A stretch of 64,000 bases of DNA from Jannaschia sp. W003 (GTDB lineage: Bacteria; Pseudomonadota; Alphaproteobacteria; Rhodobacterales; Rhodobacteraceae): positions 373,501 through 437,500 of the forward strand of contig NZ_CP083539.1 of NCBI RefSeq assembly GCF_025144335.1. Direction: 5' to 3'. This document shows, one piece after another, positions 1 to 8,797 of the stretch (position 1 is the stretch's first letter; the number at the start of each line of letters is the position of its first letter). The position numbers were made by a program, and so were the translations under genes. The notes under the pieces are model-generated. The model worked only from the letters and a program-made list of their open reading frames with translations, had not been told where the DNA came from and ran no database searches.

Positions 1-372
1 CTCGACGCCCGGGGGCGTGAGGGTCCGGTTGGCGTCGATCGCAGGCGCGGCGCCGTCGAGGTTGGCGTTCTGCGCCAGCGGGTCGGGCAGCTCCGCCGGG
101 TCCACCGCGGCGGCCTCGGCGATCTCCTCCTCGGTGCGGCGGCGGATGAACACGGGCTTGCCCAGCCACTTCACGGTGAGCTGCGTGCCCGGCTCGAGGC
201 CCGACACGTCCACGTCGATCGACGACAGCGCCACCACGTCCGCCGACGGGTTCATCTGGTTCACGAGCGGCCAGATCGCCGCCCCGGCGACCACGATCCC
301 CGCGCCTGCGGTGGCGTAGTAGAGGAAATCGCGGCGGGTGGCGGAGGAATGGTGGTCTTCAGCGTGCGACAC
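1..372 (-). CDS. petA: Rieske iron-sulfur subunit of cytochrome bc1 complex, N-terminal part (cut by window edge)
   Basis: The visible 124 residues are the N-terminus of the ubiquinol-cytochrome c reductase iron-sulfur protein, which passes electrons from ubiquinol to cytochrome c1 at the periplasmic face of the inner membrane. The start is a GTG at 372, preceded by GGAGAG about 9 bases upstream. Residues 13-16 (TRRD) and the following hydrophobic stretch form the Tat-type signal anchor usual for Rieske proteins ([13 protein letters not shown]). The motif [14 protein letters not shown] near residues 63-76 is typical of the family. The 2Fe-2S-binding half, with CTHLGC and CPCHGS, lies beyond base 1 and cannot be seen. 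petB and petC would be expected downstream, outside the window. Confidence 0.93.
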   Translation of the reverse strand, partial: MSHAEDHHSSATRRDFLYYATAGAGIVVAGAAIWPLVNQMNPSADVVALSSIDVDVSGLEPGTQLTVKWLGKPVFIRRRTEEEIAEAAAVDPAELPDPLAQNANLDGAAPAIDANRTLTPPGVE

Positions 373-495
373 GGCGCTCTCCGGGATGCGTGCGGTTCGT
401 GGTGCGCGGGAACGGGCCCCGCGCGGCATTGCAGGGCATATAGACCCAGAGGCACGCGATGTGCCAGCGGGCAATCGTCGCACCCGGGCCGCGGA

Positions 496-1335
496 TCAGC
501 GCGCCAGCCGCATCGCCGCAACACCCCCGAGCGTCACGAGCACGGCGGCGATGCGCGCCGTCTCCACCCGCTCGCGCAGGACCACCGCCCCGATCAGCAC
601 CGCGAACACGATCGAGGTCTCGCGCAGTGCCGTCACCAGCGCCAGCGGGGCCTCGGTGAACGCCCAGACCACGATGGCGTAGGCCGCGAAGCTGGCCCAG
701 CCGCCGCCCCAGAACGCCGCCGGGACGCGCACCGGAAGGCGCAGGACCAGGCCGGGGCGGCGCCACTCGGTGAAGATCGCGAAGGGCACGGCGCCGAGCA
801 CGGCGATCCAGCCGAAGAAGGCCACCGGCGAGCCCGACAGGCGCGCGCCGGTGCCGTCGGCGAGGCTGTAGGCGGCGATGAACCCGCCCGTACCCAGCGC
901 GGCCCAGACCGCGCGGGGATTCGCCCGCCCCGCCCGCGCGAGGCCGACCCCGAGGATGCCGGCGGCGATCAGCCCCACGGCCAGCCATTCCGCGCCCGAC
1001 AACGTCGCGCCCAGCGCCCCCACCGAGACCGCGGCGACGATCAGGGGCGCCGACCCGCGGGCCAGCGGGTAGACCTGGCTGAGGTCGCCCAGGCGGTAGG
1101 CCACCAACAGGAAGCACTGGTAGCCGAAGTGCAGCAGCACCCCGAGTGCGATCCACGGCCACGACGCGGGCGCGGGCGCCGGCAGCAGCGCGACCGCCAG
1201 CAGCCCCGGCACCGCGTGGCCGATCGCCATGCCGGCCATGCCGGCGAGCTTGTCGTCGCCCCCCTTCACCACCGCGTTCCACCCCGCATGAAGCAGCGCG
1301 GCCAGGAGGACGGCGAGGAAGACGCCGGGGCTCAC
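496..1335 (-). CDS. EamA/DMT-family membrane transporter
   Basis: A 279-residue inner-membrane protein made almost entirely of alternating hydrophobic segments, consistent with the ten-helix EamA (drug/metabolite transporter) fold. The N-terminus carries HAGWNAVVKGG, common in this family, and the second half repeats the fold (AAFWGGGWASFAAYAIVVWA). The start is GTG at 1335, which overlaps the TGA of the upstream GNAT gene by four bases (GTGA), so the two are translationally coupled. It is the last gene of a GST-GNAT-DMT unit joined by two such overlaps. The substrate is unknown; DMT proteins usually export metabolites or amino acids. Confidence 0.85.
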   Translation of the reverse strand: MSPGVFLAVLLAALLHAGWNAVVKGGDDKLAGMAGMAIGHAVPGLLAVALLPAPAPASWPWIALGVLLHFGYQCFLLVAYRLGDLSQVYPLARGSAPLIVAAVSVGALGATLSGAEWLAVGLIAAGILGVGLARAGRANPRAVWAALGTGGFIAAYSLADGTGARLSGSPVAFFGWIAVLGAVPFAIFTEWRRPGLVLRLPVRVPAAFWGGGWASFAAYAIVVWAFTEAPLALVTALRETSIVFAVLIGAVVLRERVETARIAAVLVTLGGVAAMRLAR

Positions 1336-1748
1336 GGGGCACGGCGCATGGTACGGTGCGGAATCCCGGCGTCCATGTAGGGCGCGCCCTCGGCGCGGAA
1401 GCCCTGGGCCTCGTAAAACGCCACGGCGCTCTCCTGCGCCGAAAGTACGACGGCGCGGAGCCCCCCGGCCTGCGCCTCGGCCACGGCCGCATCCATCAGC
1501 GCCCGCCCGTGGCCGCGCCCGCGTGCGTCCGCCAGCGTTGCGACGCGGCCCACGTGCATCTCGCCGTCCGTCACCTTCGAGCGCAGCGTCGCCACCGCGC
1601 GCCCGTCCGCCTCGCGCAGGAGCCAGTGCGCGCAGCCGCCGTCGGTGCCGTCCAGCTCGTCGGCCTCGGGCACGCCCTGCTCCTCCACGAAGACGCGCCA
1701 GCGGATCGCCAGCGCCTCGGGCGGGGGGGCATCGAAGCGCTCGATCAC
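1332..1748 (-). CDS. GNAT-family N-acetyltransferase
   Basis: A 138-residue single-domain protein of the GCN5-related N-acetyltransferase superfamily, which moves an acetyl group from acetyl-CoA to an amine. The acetyl-CoA pyrophosphate loop is visible as ARGRGHGRAL (about residues 80-89), preceded by a beta strand MHVGRVATL and followed by the C-terminal AVAFYEAQGFRAEG motif that closes the fold. The GTG start at 1748 overlaps the GST stop by four bases and its own stop overlaps the EamA start, so the three genes form a tight operon. The acceptor substrate cannot be inferred. Confidence 0.88.
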   Translation of the reverse strand: MIERFDAPPPEALAIRWRVFVEEQGVPEADELDGTDGGCAHWLLREADGRAVATLRSKVTDGEMHVGRVATLADARGRGHGRALMDAAVAEAQAGGLRAVVLSAQESAVAFYEAQGFRAEGAPYMDAGIPHRTMRRAP

Positions 1749-2341
1749 GGGGCGGTGGCCGCCATCGCCTCGCGCGCCGCGAACCGCTTCTCCCACGCCG
1801 CGAGCGCGTCCCGCCCCTCGCGCCAGTTCCGGTCGCCGTGGCGCAGGTCGAGGTAGCCCAGCGCGCAGCCCACCGCGACCTGCCCCATGTGGAGCGGCCC
1901 CTCCAGCAGCGGCATGGAGCGCGATTCCATGGCATCGAGCGAGCGCGCGATCTTCGTCCATTGGGCCTCGAACCACTCGGGCCACCAGAGGTCTTCGGGG
2001 CGCAGGCGCTTCTCGTAGGTGATCGTGATGGCCGCCTCCATCACCGCGTGGGCGTTGGCCTCCAGCGCCAGCACGTCCCACAGGCGCGCGTCCGGGTAGA
2101 GGCCGGCCCCCGCGCGGTGGTCGAGGAAGCGGCAGATCACGCGGCTGTCGTAGAGCGTCGGCTCGTCGTCCTGCACCAGCGCGGGAATCTTGCCCGAGGG
2201 GTTGGCCGCGTTCAGCGCCGGCTCGCCGCCCAGGGGCGAGGCGCTCACGTCGCGCACCTCCACGTCCGCCTGCCCGGTCTCCAAGAGGACCACGCGGCAG
2301 GTGCGTGCGAAGGGCGAGGCGGGGGAGCTCAGAAGCTGCAT
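1745..2341 (-). CDS. Glutathione S-transferase family protein
   Basis: A 198-residue cytosolic protein with an N-terminal thioredoxin-like GST domain (residues 1-75) and an all-helical C-terminal domain. Diagnostic stretches are SSPASPFARTCRVVLLE at the N-terminus, NPSGKIPALV with the cis-proline that contacts glutathione, and LYDSRVICRFLD, whose DS pair binds the glutamyl part of glutathione. Length is normal for the family. The ATG at 2341 begins a three-gene unit (GST, GNAT, DMT exporter). The 226-base region before the divergent gene at 2568 probably holds promoters for both directions. Substrate unknown. Confidence 0.9.
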   Translation of the reverse strand: MQLLSSPASPFARTCRVVLLETGQADVEVRDVSASPLGGEPALNAANPSGKIPALVQDDEPTLYDSRVICRFLDHRAGAGLYPDARLWDVLALEANAHAVMEAAITITYEKRLRPEDLWWPEWFEAQWTKIARSLDAMESRSMPLLEGPLHMGQVAVGCALGYLDLRHGDRNWREGRDALAAWEKRFAAREAMAATAP

Positions 2342-2567
2342 GTCGGGTCTCCTTGGTGAGCCGCGACAGAAGCACCGTCTCCCCTCCGGCGCCAGAGGCG
2401 GCCATGGGCGCGGCGACGGGGCGAGGGGTTCGTGCCGACGGCCGGGCCGACGTCCCGCCCGCGGGCCCCGCCGCGAAACGCCCGGCCCGGATGCATGGGC
2501 GGTTTTCCCCCGCGCGGCGGGCCCGCGACCTTGCCGTCGCCCTCCGCCGCCCGCAGTGTCCCGCTCG

Positions 2568-3491
2568 ATGTCCCAGGTCGCCTTCGACAGCCGCACCGAC
2601 CGGATCGGGTCGGCCATCGCGCTCCGCGTCACCGCGGCCGCCTTCGCCACCGGCATCGGGATCTGCATCCACGGCGCCTCGAAGGCGGGGGCCACCACCG
2701 GGCAGGTGGTGCTGATGCGCGCGGCCCTGTCGATCCCGTTCCTCCTGCTCTGGGCCTCGTTCGCCGGCCCCCTCGCGGACCTGGTGCCCCGCGCGCCGCG
2801 CAAGCACCTGCTGCGCGGCGCGGTGGGCGGCGCGGTGATGGCGCTGAACTTCTACGCCCTCGGGCAGCTCCCCGTCGCCCACGCCCAGACCCTCAGCTAC
2901 CTCACGCCCGTCCTCATGGTCCCCGCCGCCGTCGTGCTGCTCGGCGAGCGCCTGTCGGTGCGCGCCGTGCTGGCCGTCGCCATCGGGTTCCTGGGCATGC
3001 TGGCGATGCTCTACACCTCGGTGGCCCGCCCCGAATGGGGCGCGGCGGAGCTGTCGGGCATGGCGGCGGGCATCCTGTCGGCCTGCCTCATGGCGCTGCT
3101 GCGGGTGTTCGTCCGGGCCATGACCGCGACCGAGACCACCATCTCGATCGCGCTCAGCTTCGCGTTGATCGCCAGCGCGGTGGGCCTCGGCGTCACGATG
3201 TTCACCGGCTGGACGCCGATGACGGTCACCCTCTGGGCCTGGCTGCTGGGAGCGGGCGCGTTCGGGGCCGTGACCCACATCGCCGCCACCGAGGCGTCCG
3301 CGCGCGCGCCGGTCACTACCCTGGCCGCCTACGACTATACCGGCCTCGTCTTCGCGGTGGCCTTCGACTTCGCGCTCTTCGCGCACCTGCCCGAGGCGTG
3401 GGGCTGGGTCGGCATCGCGCTGATCGCCTCGGCGGGCCTCATGTCAGCGTGGACGCCTCGGCCCGAAGGGACGTTCCTTCGACTGAAGTGA
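2568..3491 (+). CDS. DMT/EamA-family transporter
   Basis: A 307-residue polytopic inner-membrane protein with two EamA repeats. The first contains GATTGQVVLMRAALSIPFLL and ALNFYALGQLPVAHAQTLSY, typical of RhaT/EamA exporters; the second starts near AAGILSACLMALLRVF. ATG at 2568 was chosen because upstream in-frame sequence is low-complexity and not family-like, while MSQVAFDSRTDRIGSA gives a normal N-terminus. The gene converges on mtaB and their 3' ends overlap by 53 bases (3439-3491), so both reading frames use the same DNA. Substrate unknown. Confidence 0.87.
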   Translation: MSQVAFDSRTDRIGSAIALRVTAAAFATGIGICIHGASKAGATTGQVVLMRAALSIPFLLLWASFAGPLADLVPRAPRKHLLRGAVGGAVMALNFYALGQLPVAHAQTLSYLTPVLMVPAAVVLLGERLSVRAVLAVAIGFLGMLAMLYTSVARPEWGAAELSGMAAGILSACLMALLRVFVRAMTATETTISIALSFALIASAVGLGVTMFTGWTPMTVTLWAWLLGAGAFGAVTHIAATEASARAPVTTLAAYDYTGLVFAVAFDFALFAHLPEAWGWVGIALIASAGLMSAWTPRPEGTFLRLK

Positions 3492-4701
3492 CGCTGGCGG
3501 GCACGACCGCGCCCTCGGGCTGGTCCGCATCGAAGCGCACCTCGGCGAACTGCTCCGTCCGGCCCATGCGCGGGCTCTCCATCAGCACGCGGTGCGCCCG
3601 CCCCACCTGCGCGGCGAGGTGCCGCGCCACGGCGGCGTCGCCGCCGGCGCGCAGGCGAGCCGCCCGCTCGCGGATCGCGCGTCCGTCCACCGGGGGCATC
3701 TTCGCCGCCGGCGTCCCCTCGCGGGGCGAGTAGGGGAACACGTGCAGCCACGTCAGGTCGCAGTCCTCGACCAGCCGCAGGGAGTCGGCGAAGTGCGCCT
3801 CGGTCTCGGTCGGGAAGCCGGCGATGATGTCGGCTCCGAAGGTCATGTCGGGGCGCAGGCGCCGGGCCTCCTCGCAGAAGGAGACCGCGTCGCCCCGCAG
3901 ATGCCGCCGCTTCATGCGCTTGAGAATCAGGTCGGCCCCGTGCTGGAGGCTCAGGTGCAGGTGCGGCATCAGCCGCGCCTCCTCGGCGATGCAGCGCATG
4001 AGGGCCGGGTCCGCCTCGATCGAGTCGATCGAGCTGATCCTGAGGCGCGGCAGGTCCGGCACGAGGCGGAGGATGCGCGCCACCAGGTCGCCCAGACGCG
4101 GCGTGCCCGGCATGTCGGCGCCCCAGGAGGTCAGGTCCACGCCCGTGAGCACGACCTCGCGGTAGCCCCGCTCGACCAGCCGCCGGACCTGCTCGACCAC
4201 CACGCCCGCGGGCACCGAGCGCGCGTTGCCGCGGCCGAAGGGGATGATGCAGAAGGTGCAGCGGTGGTCGCAGCCGTTCTGGACCTGCACGTAGGCCCGC
4301 GAGCGGGTGCCGAAGCCGTCGATCAGGTGGCCCGCGGTCTCGGTGACGGACATGATGTCGTCGACCTGCACCGGCTCGGTGCCTCCGGTGGCCAGACCCT
4401 TCCACGTCGCCGGGCGCATCTTCTCGGCGTTGCCGACCACCGCGTCCACCTCCGCCATCGCGGCGAAGCCGTCCGGGTCGGTCTGCGCGGCGCAGCCCGT
4501 CACGATGAGGCGCCGTTCGGGGTGCTCCCGGCGCAGGCGGCGGATGTCGCGGCGGGCCTTGCGGACGGCCTCGGCCGTGACCGCGCAGGTGTTCACGATC
4601 ACCGCGTCCACGCCCGCCTCGCGCGCCATCGCCTCCATGGCGTGGGCCTCGTAGGCGTTGAGCCGGCAGCCGTGGTTCGAGAGGATCGGCGCCTCAGCCA
4701 T
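3439..4701 (-). CDS. mtaB: tRNA t6A37 methylthiotransferase MtaB
   Basis: A 420-residue radical-SAM enzyme that converts N6-threonylcarbamoyladenosine at position 37 of tRNA to the 2-methylthio form. The N-terminal UPF0004 domain has the three cysteines for the auxiliary 4Fe-4S cluster (C12 in NHGCRLN, C39 in VNTCAV, C70 in VTGCAAQ). The radical-SAM cluster cysteines are C144, C148 and C151 (CDHRCTFC). A C-terminal TRAM-like segment follows ([20 protein letters not shown]). [10 protein letters not shown] marks it as MtaB rather than MiaB. ATG at 4701 overlaps the end of dapF by 8 bases, a dapF-mtaB arrangement common in alphaproteobacteria. Confidence 0.95.
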   Translation of the reverse strand: MAEAPILSNHGCRLNAYEAHAMEAMAREAGVDAVIVNTCAVTAEAVRKARRDIRRLRREHPERRLIVTGCAAQTDPDGFAAMAEVDAVVGNAEKMRPATWKGLATGGTEPVQVDDIMSVTETAGHLIDGFGTRSRAYVQVQNGCDHRCTFCIIPFGRGNARSVPAGVVVEQVRRLVERGYREVVLTGVDLTSWGADMPGTPRLGDLVARILRLVPDLPRLRISSIDSIEADPALMRCIAEEARLMPHLHLSLQHGADLILKRMKRRHLRGDAVSFCEEARRLRPDMTFGADIIAGFPTETEAHFADSLRLVEDCDLTWLHVFPYSPREGTPAAKMPPVDGRAIRERAARLRAGGDAAVARHLAAQVGRAHRVLMESPRMGRTEQFAEVRFDADQPEGAVVPASVTSVEGTSLRAEASTLT

Positions 4702-5497
4702 GCCACACCCCGTCGAACACGTGCGCGGTCGGCCCGCGCATCCACACCCCGTCGTCCCGCCAGTCGATGTGCAGGCTGCCCCCATCGAGCACGATCTCCA
4801 CGCTCCGCCCCGAGACGCCCCGCCGGGCTGCGGCCACCGCCACGGCGCAGGACGAGGAGCCGGAGGCCAGCGTCGGCCCCACGCCCCGTTCCCAGACGCG
4901 CATCCTGAGGCGGTCCTCGCCGAGCAGGCTCACCACCTGCACGTTGGTGCGCTCGGGGAACAGGGGATGCGTCTCGAACCGACCCCAGGCGGCCAGATCC
5001 TCGGCCTCGGCGTCGGCCACGAAGAAGGTGCAGTGCGGGTTGCCCATGCCAGTGGCCGCCGGGTCGCCCTCGATCGGCAGGTGCAGGGTGTCCACGTCCT
5101 GGGCCAGCGGGATCGCCCGCCAGTCGAGGATCGGCGCGCCCATGTTCACGGCCACCGCGCCGCCCTGCATCTCTGCACGCAGCAGACCGCGCTCGGTGCG
5201 GATCGCGAGCGCGTCCGTGCCCCGCCGCGCCATCTCCCACGCCGCAACGCAGCGGGTCGCGTTGCCGCAGGCGCCCGCGGTGGAGCCGTCGCTGTTCCAG
5301 AACGCGAGGCGCAGGCCCTCGCCCTCGGCCTCGATCAGCGCGAGCTGGTCGAAGCCCACGCCCCGATGCCGGTCGCCCATGGCCCGCGCCAGGGCGGCAT
5401 CGACGCGCACGCCGTCGCGGCCGTCGAGGACCACGAAGTCGTTGCCCAGCCCGTGCATCTTCATGAACGGGAGGCCGGAGGGGGAGCGCGTCGCCAT
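4694..5497 (-). CDS. dapF: Diaminopimelate epimerase
   Basis: A 267-residue enzyme interconverting LL- and meso-diaminopimelate for lysine and peptidoglycan synthesis. The N-terminal signature [12 protein letters not shown] and the active-site motif [15 protein letters not shown], with catalytic Cys77, are intact. At the second active-site position, where the family normally has ACGxGxCA, this protein reads ASGSSSCA (residues 211-218), so the usual second catalytic cysteine appears to be Ser212, with only the later cysteine (C217) kept. ATG at 5497 was chosen; an ATG 12 bases earlier is possible. The gene overlaps mtaB by 8 bases and is cotranscribed with it. The substitution leaves slight doubt about activity. 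Confidence 0.9.
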   Translation of the reverse strand: MATRSPSGLPFMKMHGLGNDFVVLDGRDGVRVDAALARAMGDRHRGVGFDQLALIEAEGEGLRLAFWNSDGSTAGACGNATRCVAAWEMARRGTDALAIRTERGLLRAEMQGGAVAVNMGAPILDWRAIPLAQDVDTLHLPIEGDPAATGMGNPHCTFFVADAEAEDLAAWGRFETHPLFPERTNVQVVSLLGEDRLRMRVWERGVGPTLASGSSSCAVAVAAARRGVSGRSVEIVLDGGSLHIDWRDDGVWMRGPTAHVFDGVWHG

Positions 5498-5592
5498 GGG
5501 CGCCCCCATAGGCCCATCGGAAGCGACGTTCCAGACCGGGCGCGATCCTCCCTTGACCCCCTCCGCCGCCCCCGCTACGTCCGCCCCCGAGT

Positions 5593-5669
5593 GGGCCGGT
5601 AGCTCAGTTGGTTAGAGCATCTGACTTTTAATCAGAGGGTCCTCGGTTCGAACCCGAGCCGGCTCACCA
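5593..5669 (+). tRNA. tRNA-Lys (anticodon TTT)
   Basis: A complete cloverleaf. The acceptor stem GGGCCGG pairs with CCGGCTC (one G-T pair), the D-loop contains AGCTCAGTTGGTTAGAGC, and the anticodon loop CTTTTAA exposes TTT. The T-arm holds GGTTCGAACCC, and the 3' CCA is encoded (5667-5669). Inferred from base pairing by eye. Confidence 0.97.
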
Positions 5670-5695
5670 CTCCCTTCTTAGCACGATCCGAGGCG

Positions 5696-6322
5696 TCAGG
5701 CCGCCGACGGACACCCCGATCCGCGCAGCGCCGCCGCCAGCCCCGTGCGCGGCTCGCAGGCGGGCTTCGCGGGCTCGGGGGGCAGGAGGTTGCCGGCCTC
5801 GTCGATGGGGGGCATCTGGGCCTCGCCCCGGTCGTGGCGCTGCCAGAGGCTGCCGCGCAGGCCGGTCGCGAACAGGAGGCCCCTGCGCTTGGCCTCGTAG
5901 TAGTAGCCCCGCGCGTACCACATCATGGCCTCGTGCTCGTCGCCGTCCGAGACCATCCACGCGCCGCGCAGGTAGCGGGCCGAGTACTTGATCGCGGTGT
6001 CCGCATCGAGGAGCTGCTTCGGCTCGCCCTGCATCCCCATGTTGCGCGCCGTGGCGGGCAGGATCTGCATCATCCCCCAGTAGGGGCCGTTGCGCGCGCC
6101 GGGGCGGTAGTCGCTCTCGCGTTGGATCACGCGGTGCAGCAGCGTGCGCGGCAGGTCGTAGTGGTCGGCCCACTTGTTCACGAGGCTGCGCACCCGCGGC
6201 GTCTCGCCGGGAAACAGCGGCAGCGCGGTGGGCGCGGCCTCGGCCATGGTGGCCTCGGGCGGCGGCGGGGCGGCGCAGGCGGCGAGGGCGAGGAGGGGGG
6301 CGGCGAGGAGGATGCGGCGCAT
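5696..6322 (-). CDS. Lytic transglycosylase lipoprotein (SLT domain)
   Basis: A 208-residue predicted lipoprotein. The signal peptide MRRILLAAPLLALAACAAPP has a lipobox LAAC, so Cys16 would be lipidated and the protein anchored to a membrane in the periplasm. The SLT/lysozyme-like domain covers about residues 45-160. VIQRESDYRPGARNG carries the likely catalytic Glu69, followed by GMMQILPATARNMG and YLRGAW, the usual core of peptidoglycan lytic transglycosylases (1,6-anhydro-muramoyl product). ATG at 6322 has GGAGA upstream. The gene faces away from the LpxL-like gene at 6427 and lies just after tRNA-Lys. It is shorter than Slt70-type enzymes, as expected for single-domain forms. Confidence 0.9.
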   Translation of the reverse strand: MRRILLAAPLLALAACAAPPPPEATMAEAAPTALPLFPGETPRVRSLVNKWADHYDLPRTLLHRVIQRESDYRPGARNGPYWGMMQILPATARNMGMQGEPKQLLDADTAIKYSARYLRGAWMVSDGDEHEAMMWYARGYYYEAKRRGLLFATGLRGSLWQRHDRGEAQMPPIDEAGNLLPPEPAKPACEPRTGLAAALRGSGCPSAA

Positions 6323-6426
6323 CGGAGGGTCTCCGGGTGGATCGACGCGGGCGGCGTAGCGCGCCGGCGCGCTCCGGGCGAGGGCGGCGCCTTGCCGTCG
6401 GCGGGTTTCTGCGCCACGCCGCTGCC

Positions 6427-7275
6427 ATGACATACCGTCTCCAGGCCCTCGCCCTGCGCGTCCTGCTCGCCGTGCTGCGCCCCCTGCCCTACGCCGTGCG
6501 CGTCGAGGGGGTGGGGCGCGTGGTGCGCACGCTCGCGGCTCTGGTGCCCTCGCTGCGCGCGCGGGCCGAGCGCAACCTCGCGCTGGTCTATCCCGGCTGG
6601 CCCGAGGCCGAGCGCCGCCGCGTGGCCCTCGCCGCCGCCGCGAACGCCGGGCGGGCGCTGGCGATGATCTGGTTCGCGCGCGATGCCCGCGCGGCCCTGT
6701 CCTCCTTGCGCGCCGAGGGCGAGGGGCTGGACGCCCTGCGCGACGCCCAAGCTGAGGGACGCCCCGCGATCCTCGTGACCGGCCACTTCGGCCCGTTCGA
6801 GGCCATGCGCCACGCGCTGCGCAACGAGGGCATCGAGGTGGGCGGGCTGTATCGGCCCAACAACAACCCCCACTACGACCCGATCTTCGTGGCCGGGCTG
6901 GAGGAGACGGGCCGCCCCGTGCTGCCGCGGGGCCGCGCCGGCCTGCGCGGCATGATCGCGCACCTGCGCGCGGGCGGCGTGTTCGAGATCCTGGCCGACC
7001 AGGCCATGGAGGACGGCCCCGCCCTACCCTTCCTCGGCCACCCCGCGCACACCTCGCTCGCCACCGCCGAGCTGGCCCTGCGCCACGGCGCACCGCTCCT
7101 GCCCGCCTTCGCGGTCGAGGGCGCGGACGGCCTGCGCGTGATCGTCGAGGCGCCGATCCCGCCATCCGACGCGGCGACCATGATGGCCGAGTTCAACCGC
7201 CGCCTCGGGTCGCGCGTCCGCGCCGATCCGTCGCAATGGTACTGGTTCCACCGGCGCTGGAAGACCTACGGGTAG
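6427..7275 (+). CDS. Lysophospholipid/lipid A acyltransferase family protein (LpxL/HtrB-like)
   Basis: A 282-residue membrane-associated acyltransferase of the LpxL/LpxM superfamily, which adds a secondary acyl chain to lipid A precursors. The catalytic H-x4-E motif is present (VTGHFGPFEA), followed by GLYRPNNNPHYDP and the FEILADQAMEDG stretch that matches the DQ region of the family. An N-terminal hydrophobic helix (ALALRVLLAVLRPL) would anchor it to the inner membrane. The gene ends only three bases before sdaA, suggesting cotranscription. Substrate assignment to lipid A is by family similarity; an ornithine-lipid or phospholipid role is possible. Confidence 0.85.
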   Translation: MTYRLQALALRVLLAVLRPLPYAVRVEGVGRVVRTLAALVPSLRARAERNLALVYPGWPEAERRRVALAAAANAGRALAMIWFARDARAALSSLRAEGEGLDALRDAQAEGRPAILVTGHFGPFEAMRHALRNEGIEVGGLYRPNNNPHYDPIFVAGLEETGRPVLPRGRAGLRGMIAHLRAGGVFEILADQAMEDGPALPFLGHPAHTSLATAELALRHGAPLLPAFAVEGADGLRVIVEAPIPPSDAATMMAEFNRRLGSRVRADPSQWYWFHRRWKTYG

Positions 7276-7278
7276 CCG

Positions 7279-8670
7279 ATGTTCCTCAGCCTCTTCGACA
7301 TCTTCAAGCCGGGCGTCGGCCCCTCGTCCTCGCACACCATGGGGCCGATGGTGGCCGCGGTGCGCTTCCTCGCCATGCTGCGGCACGGGGAGCGCGAGCC
7401 GGGCGCAGGCGCGCCGGCGCACGTGACGGCCACGCTCCACGGCAGTCTCGCCTGGACCGGCAAGGGGCACGCGACCGACCGCGCCGTGCACCTCGGCCTG
7501 CTGGGGTTCGACCCTGCGACGGTGAAGGCGGAGGCGGCGGAGGAGGCTCTGGCGCGCCTTGCGGAGACCCGGACGCTGGAGCCCGAGGGCCTGCCGCCCC
7601 TGCGCTACGATCCCGAGAGCGATCTGATCTTCGATTGGGGCCCGCCGCTGGAGGGGCACGCCAACGGCATGGTGCTGCGGGCCTTCGACGGCGCGGGCAC
7701 GCTGGCGCTGGAGGAGACGTTCTATTCGGTCGGCGGCGGCTTCGTGGTCACCGAGGCCGAGCGCCGCGCGCCACCCGCGCCCGCCACCGGCGAGACCGAG
7801 GTGCCGTTCCCCTTCTCGACCGCCGCGGAGATGCTGGGCATGGGCCAGCGCACGGGGCTCACGGTGGCGGAGATGAAGCGCCGCAACGAGGAGGCGGCGA
7901 TTCCGCCCGCGGAACTCGACCGCCGCATCGACGCCGTCTGGGCCGCCATGGACGACTGCATCGAGCGCGGGCTGCGGGCCACCGGCATCCTGCCGGGCGG
8001 GCTCAAGGTGCGGCGCCGGGCGCGGGCGATCCACGAGCAGCTGCTGGCCGAGGCGGGCCTGAACCTCGCGCAGCCGCACGTCGTGAACGACTGGCTGTCG
8101 GTCTACGCCATGGCCGTGAACGAGGAGAACGCCGCCGGGGGCCGGGTCGTGACCTCGCCCACCAACGGCGCGGCGGGCGTGGTGCCGAGCGTGATCCGCT
8201 ACTACCGCGACCACTGCGTGGGCGCGACGCCGGAGGGCATCCGCACCTTCCTGCTGGCGGCCGCCGCGATCGGCGGGCTGGTGAAGCACAACGCCTCGAT
8301 CTCGGGCGCCGAGGTGGGGTGCCAGGGCGAGGTGGGCAGCGCCTCGGCGATGGCCGCCGCGGGTCTGTGCGCAGCCCTGGGCGGCTCGAACGCGCAGGTG
8401 GAGAACGCCGCCGAGATCGCGCTGGAGCACCACCTCGGCATGACCTGCGACCCCGCCGCGGGCCTCGTGCAGGTGCCCTGCATCGAGCGCAACGGGCTGG
8501 GGGCGATCAAGGCCGTGTCGGCGGCGTCGCTGGCCCTGCGGGGCGACGGCTCGCACTTCATGCCGCTCGACAACTGCATCGAGGCGATGCGGCAAACGGG
8601 CCGGGACATGAGCGAGAAGTACAAGGAGACCTCTCAGGGGGGCCTCGCGGTCAACCTGCCCGAGTGCTGA
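7279..8670 (+). CDS. sdaA: L-serine ammonia-lyase, iron-sulfur type
   Basis: A 463-residue single-chain L-serine dehydratase that deaminates serine to pyruvate using a 4Fe-4S cluster. The N-terminal beta domain begins with [20 protein letters not shown], the family signature. The alpha domain contains [37 protein letters not shown] and [19 protein letters not shown], which together supply the cluster cysteines. Length matches the fused SdaA/SdaB form. It starts three bases after the acyltransferase gene. A G+C-rich repeat begins just after its stop codon and may act as its transcription end. Confidence 0.96.
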   Translation: MFLSLFDIFKPGVGPSSSHTMGPMVAAVRFLAMLRHGEREPGAGAPAHVTATLHGSLAWTGKGHATDRAVHLGLLGFDPATVKAEAAEEALARLAETRTLEPEGLPPLRYDPESDLIFDWGPPLEGHANGMVLRAFDGAGTLALEETFYSVGGGFVVTEAERRAPPAPATGETEVPFPFSTAAEMLGMGQRTGLTVAEMKRRNEEAAIPPAELDRRIDAVWAAMDDCIERGLRATGILPGGLKVRRRARAIHEQLLAEAGLNLAQPHVVNDWLSVYAMAVNEENAAGGRVVTSPTNGAAGVVPSVIRYYRDHCVGATPEGIRTFLLAAAAIGGLVKHNASISGAEVGCQGEVGSASAMAAAGLCAALGGSNAQVENAAEIALEHHLGMTCDPAAGLVQVPCIERNGLGAIKAVSAASLALRGDGSHFMPLDNCIEAMRQTGRDMSEKYKETSQGGLAVNLPEC

Positions 8671-8685
8671 GCCGGTAGGCAAAAC

Positions 8686-8733
8686 GGGGGGCGCCCCCCC
8701 GTGCACCCCCCGTACACCCCCCGTGCATACGGG
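8686..8733 (+). repeat. Copy 1 of a 3'-end G+C repeat family
   Basis: Sixteen bases after the sdaA stop lies GGGGGGCGCCCCCC followed by a triplet of CCCCCCGTRCA-like units ending in GTGCATACGGG. The same arrangement in the same orientation relative to the upstream gene recurs at 46266-46313, starting at the stop codon of the small membrane protein there. The palindromic head could form a hairpin. A terminator or RNA-stabilising role is an inference. Confidence 0.7.
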
Positions 8734-8747
8734 AAGGCACCCTCACC

Positions 8748-8797
8748 TTGCCCGAAATACCTCGGGGGGAGCGCGAAGCGCGGGGGGCGGCGCCCCC
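8748..8797 (-). repeat. Hairpin-rich 3'-end element of the methyltransferase gene
   Basis: Read on the minus strand, directly after the TAG of the methyltransferase gene, the sequence is GGGGCGCCGCCCCCC, then GCGCTTCGCGC, then CTCCCCCCGAGGTATTTCGG. The first two parts form small hairpins. From memory, similar CTCCCCCGAGGATATTT-containing elements are frequent in intergenic regions of Rhodobacteraceae genomes. Here it lies head to head with the sdaA-side repeat in the gap between convergent genes. Confidence 0.5.
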
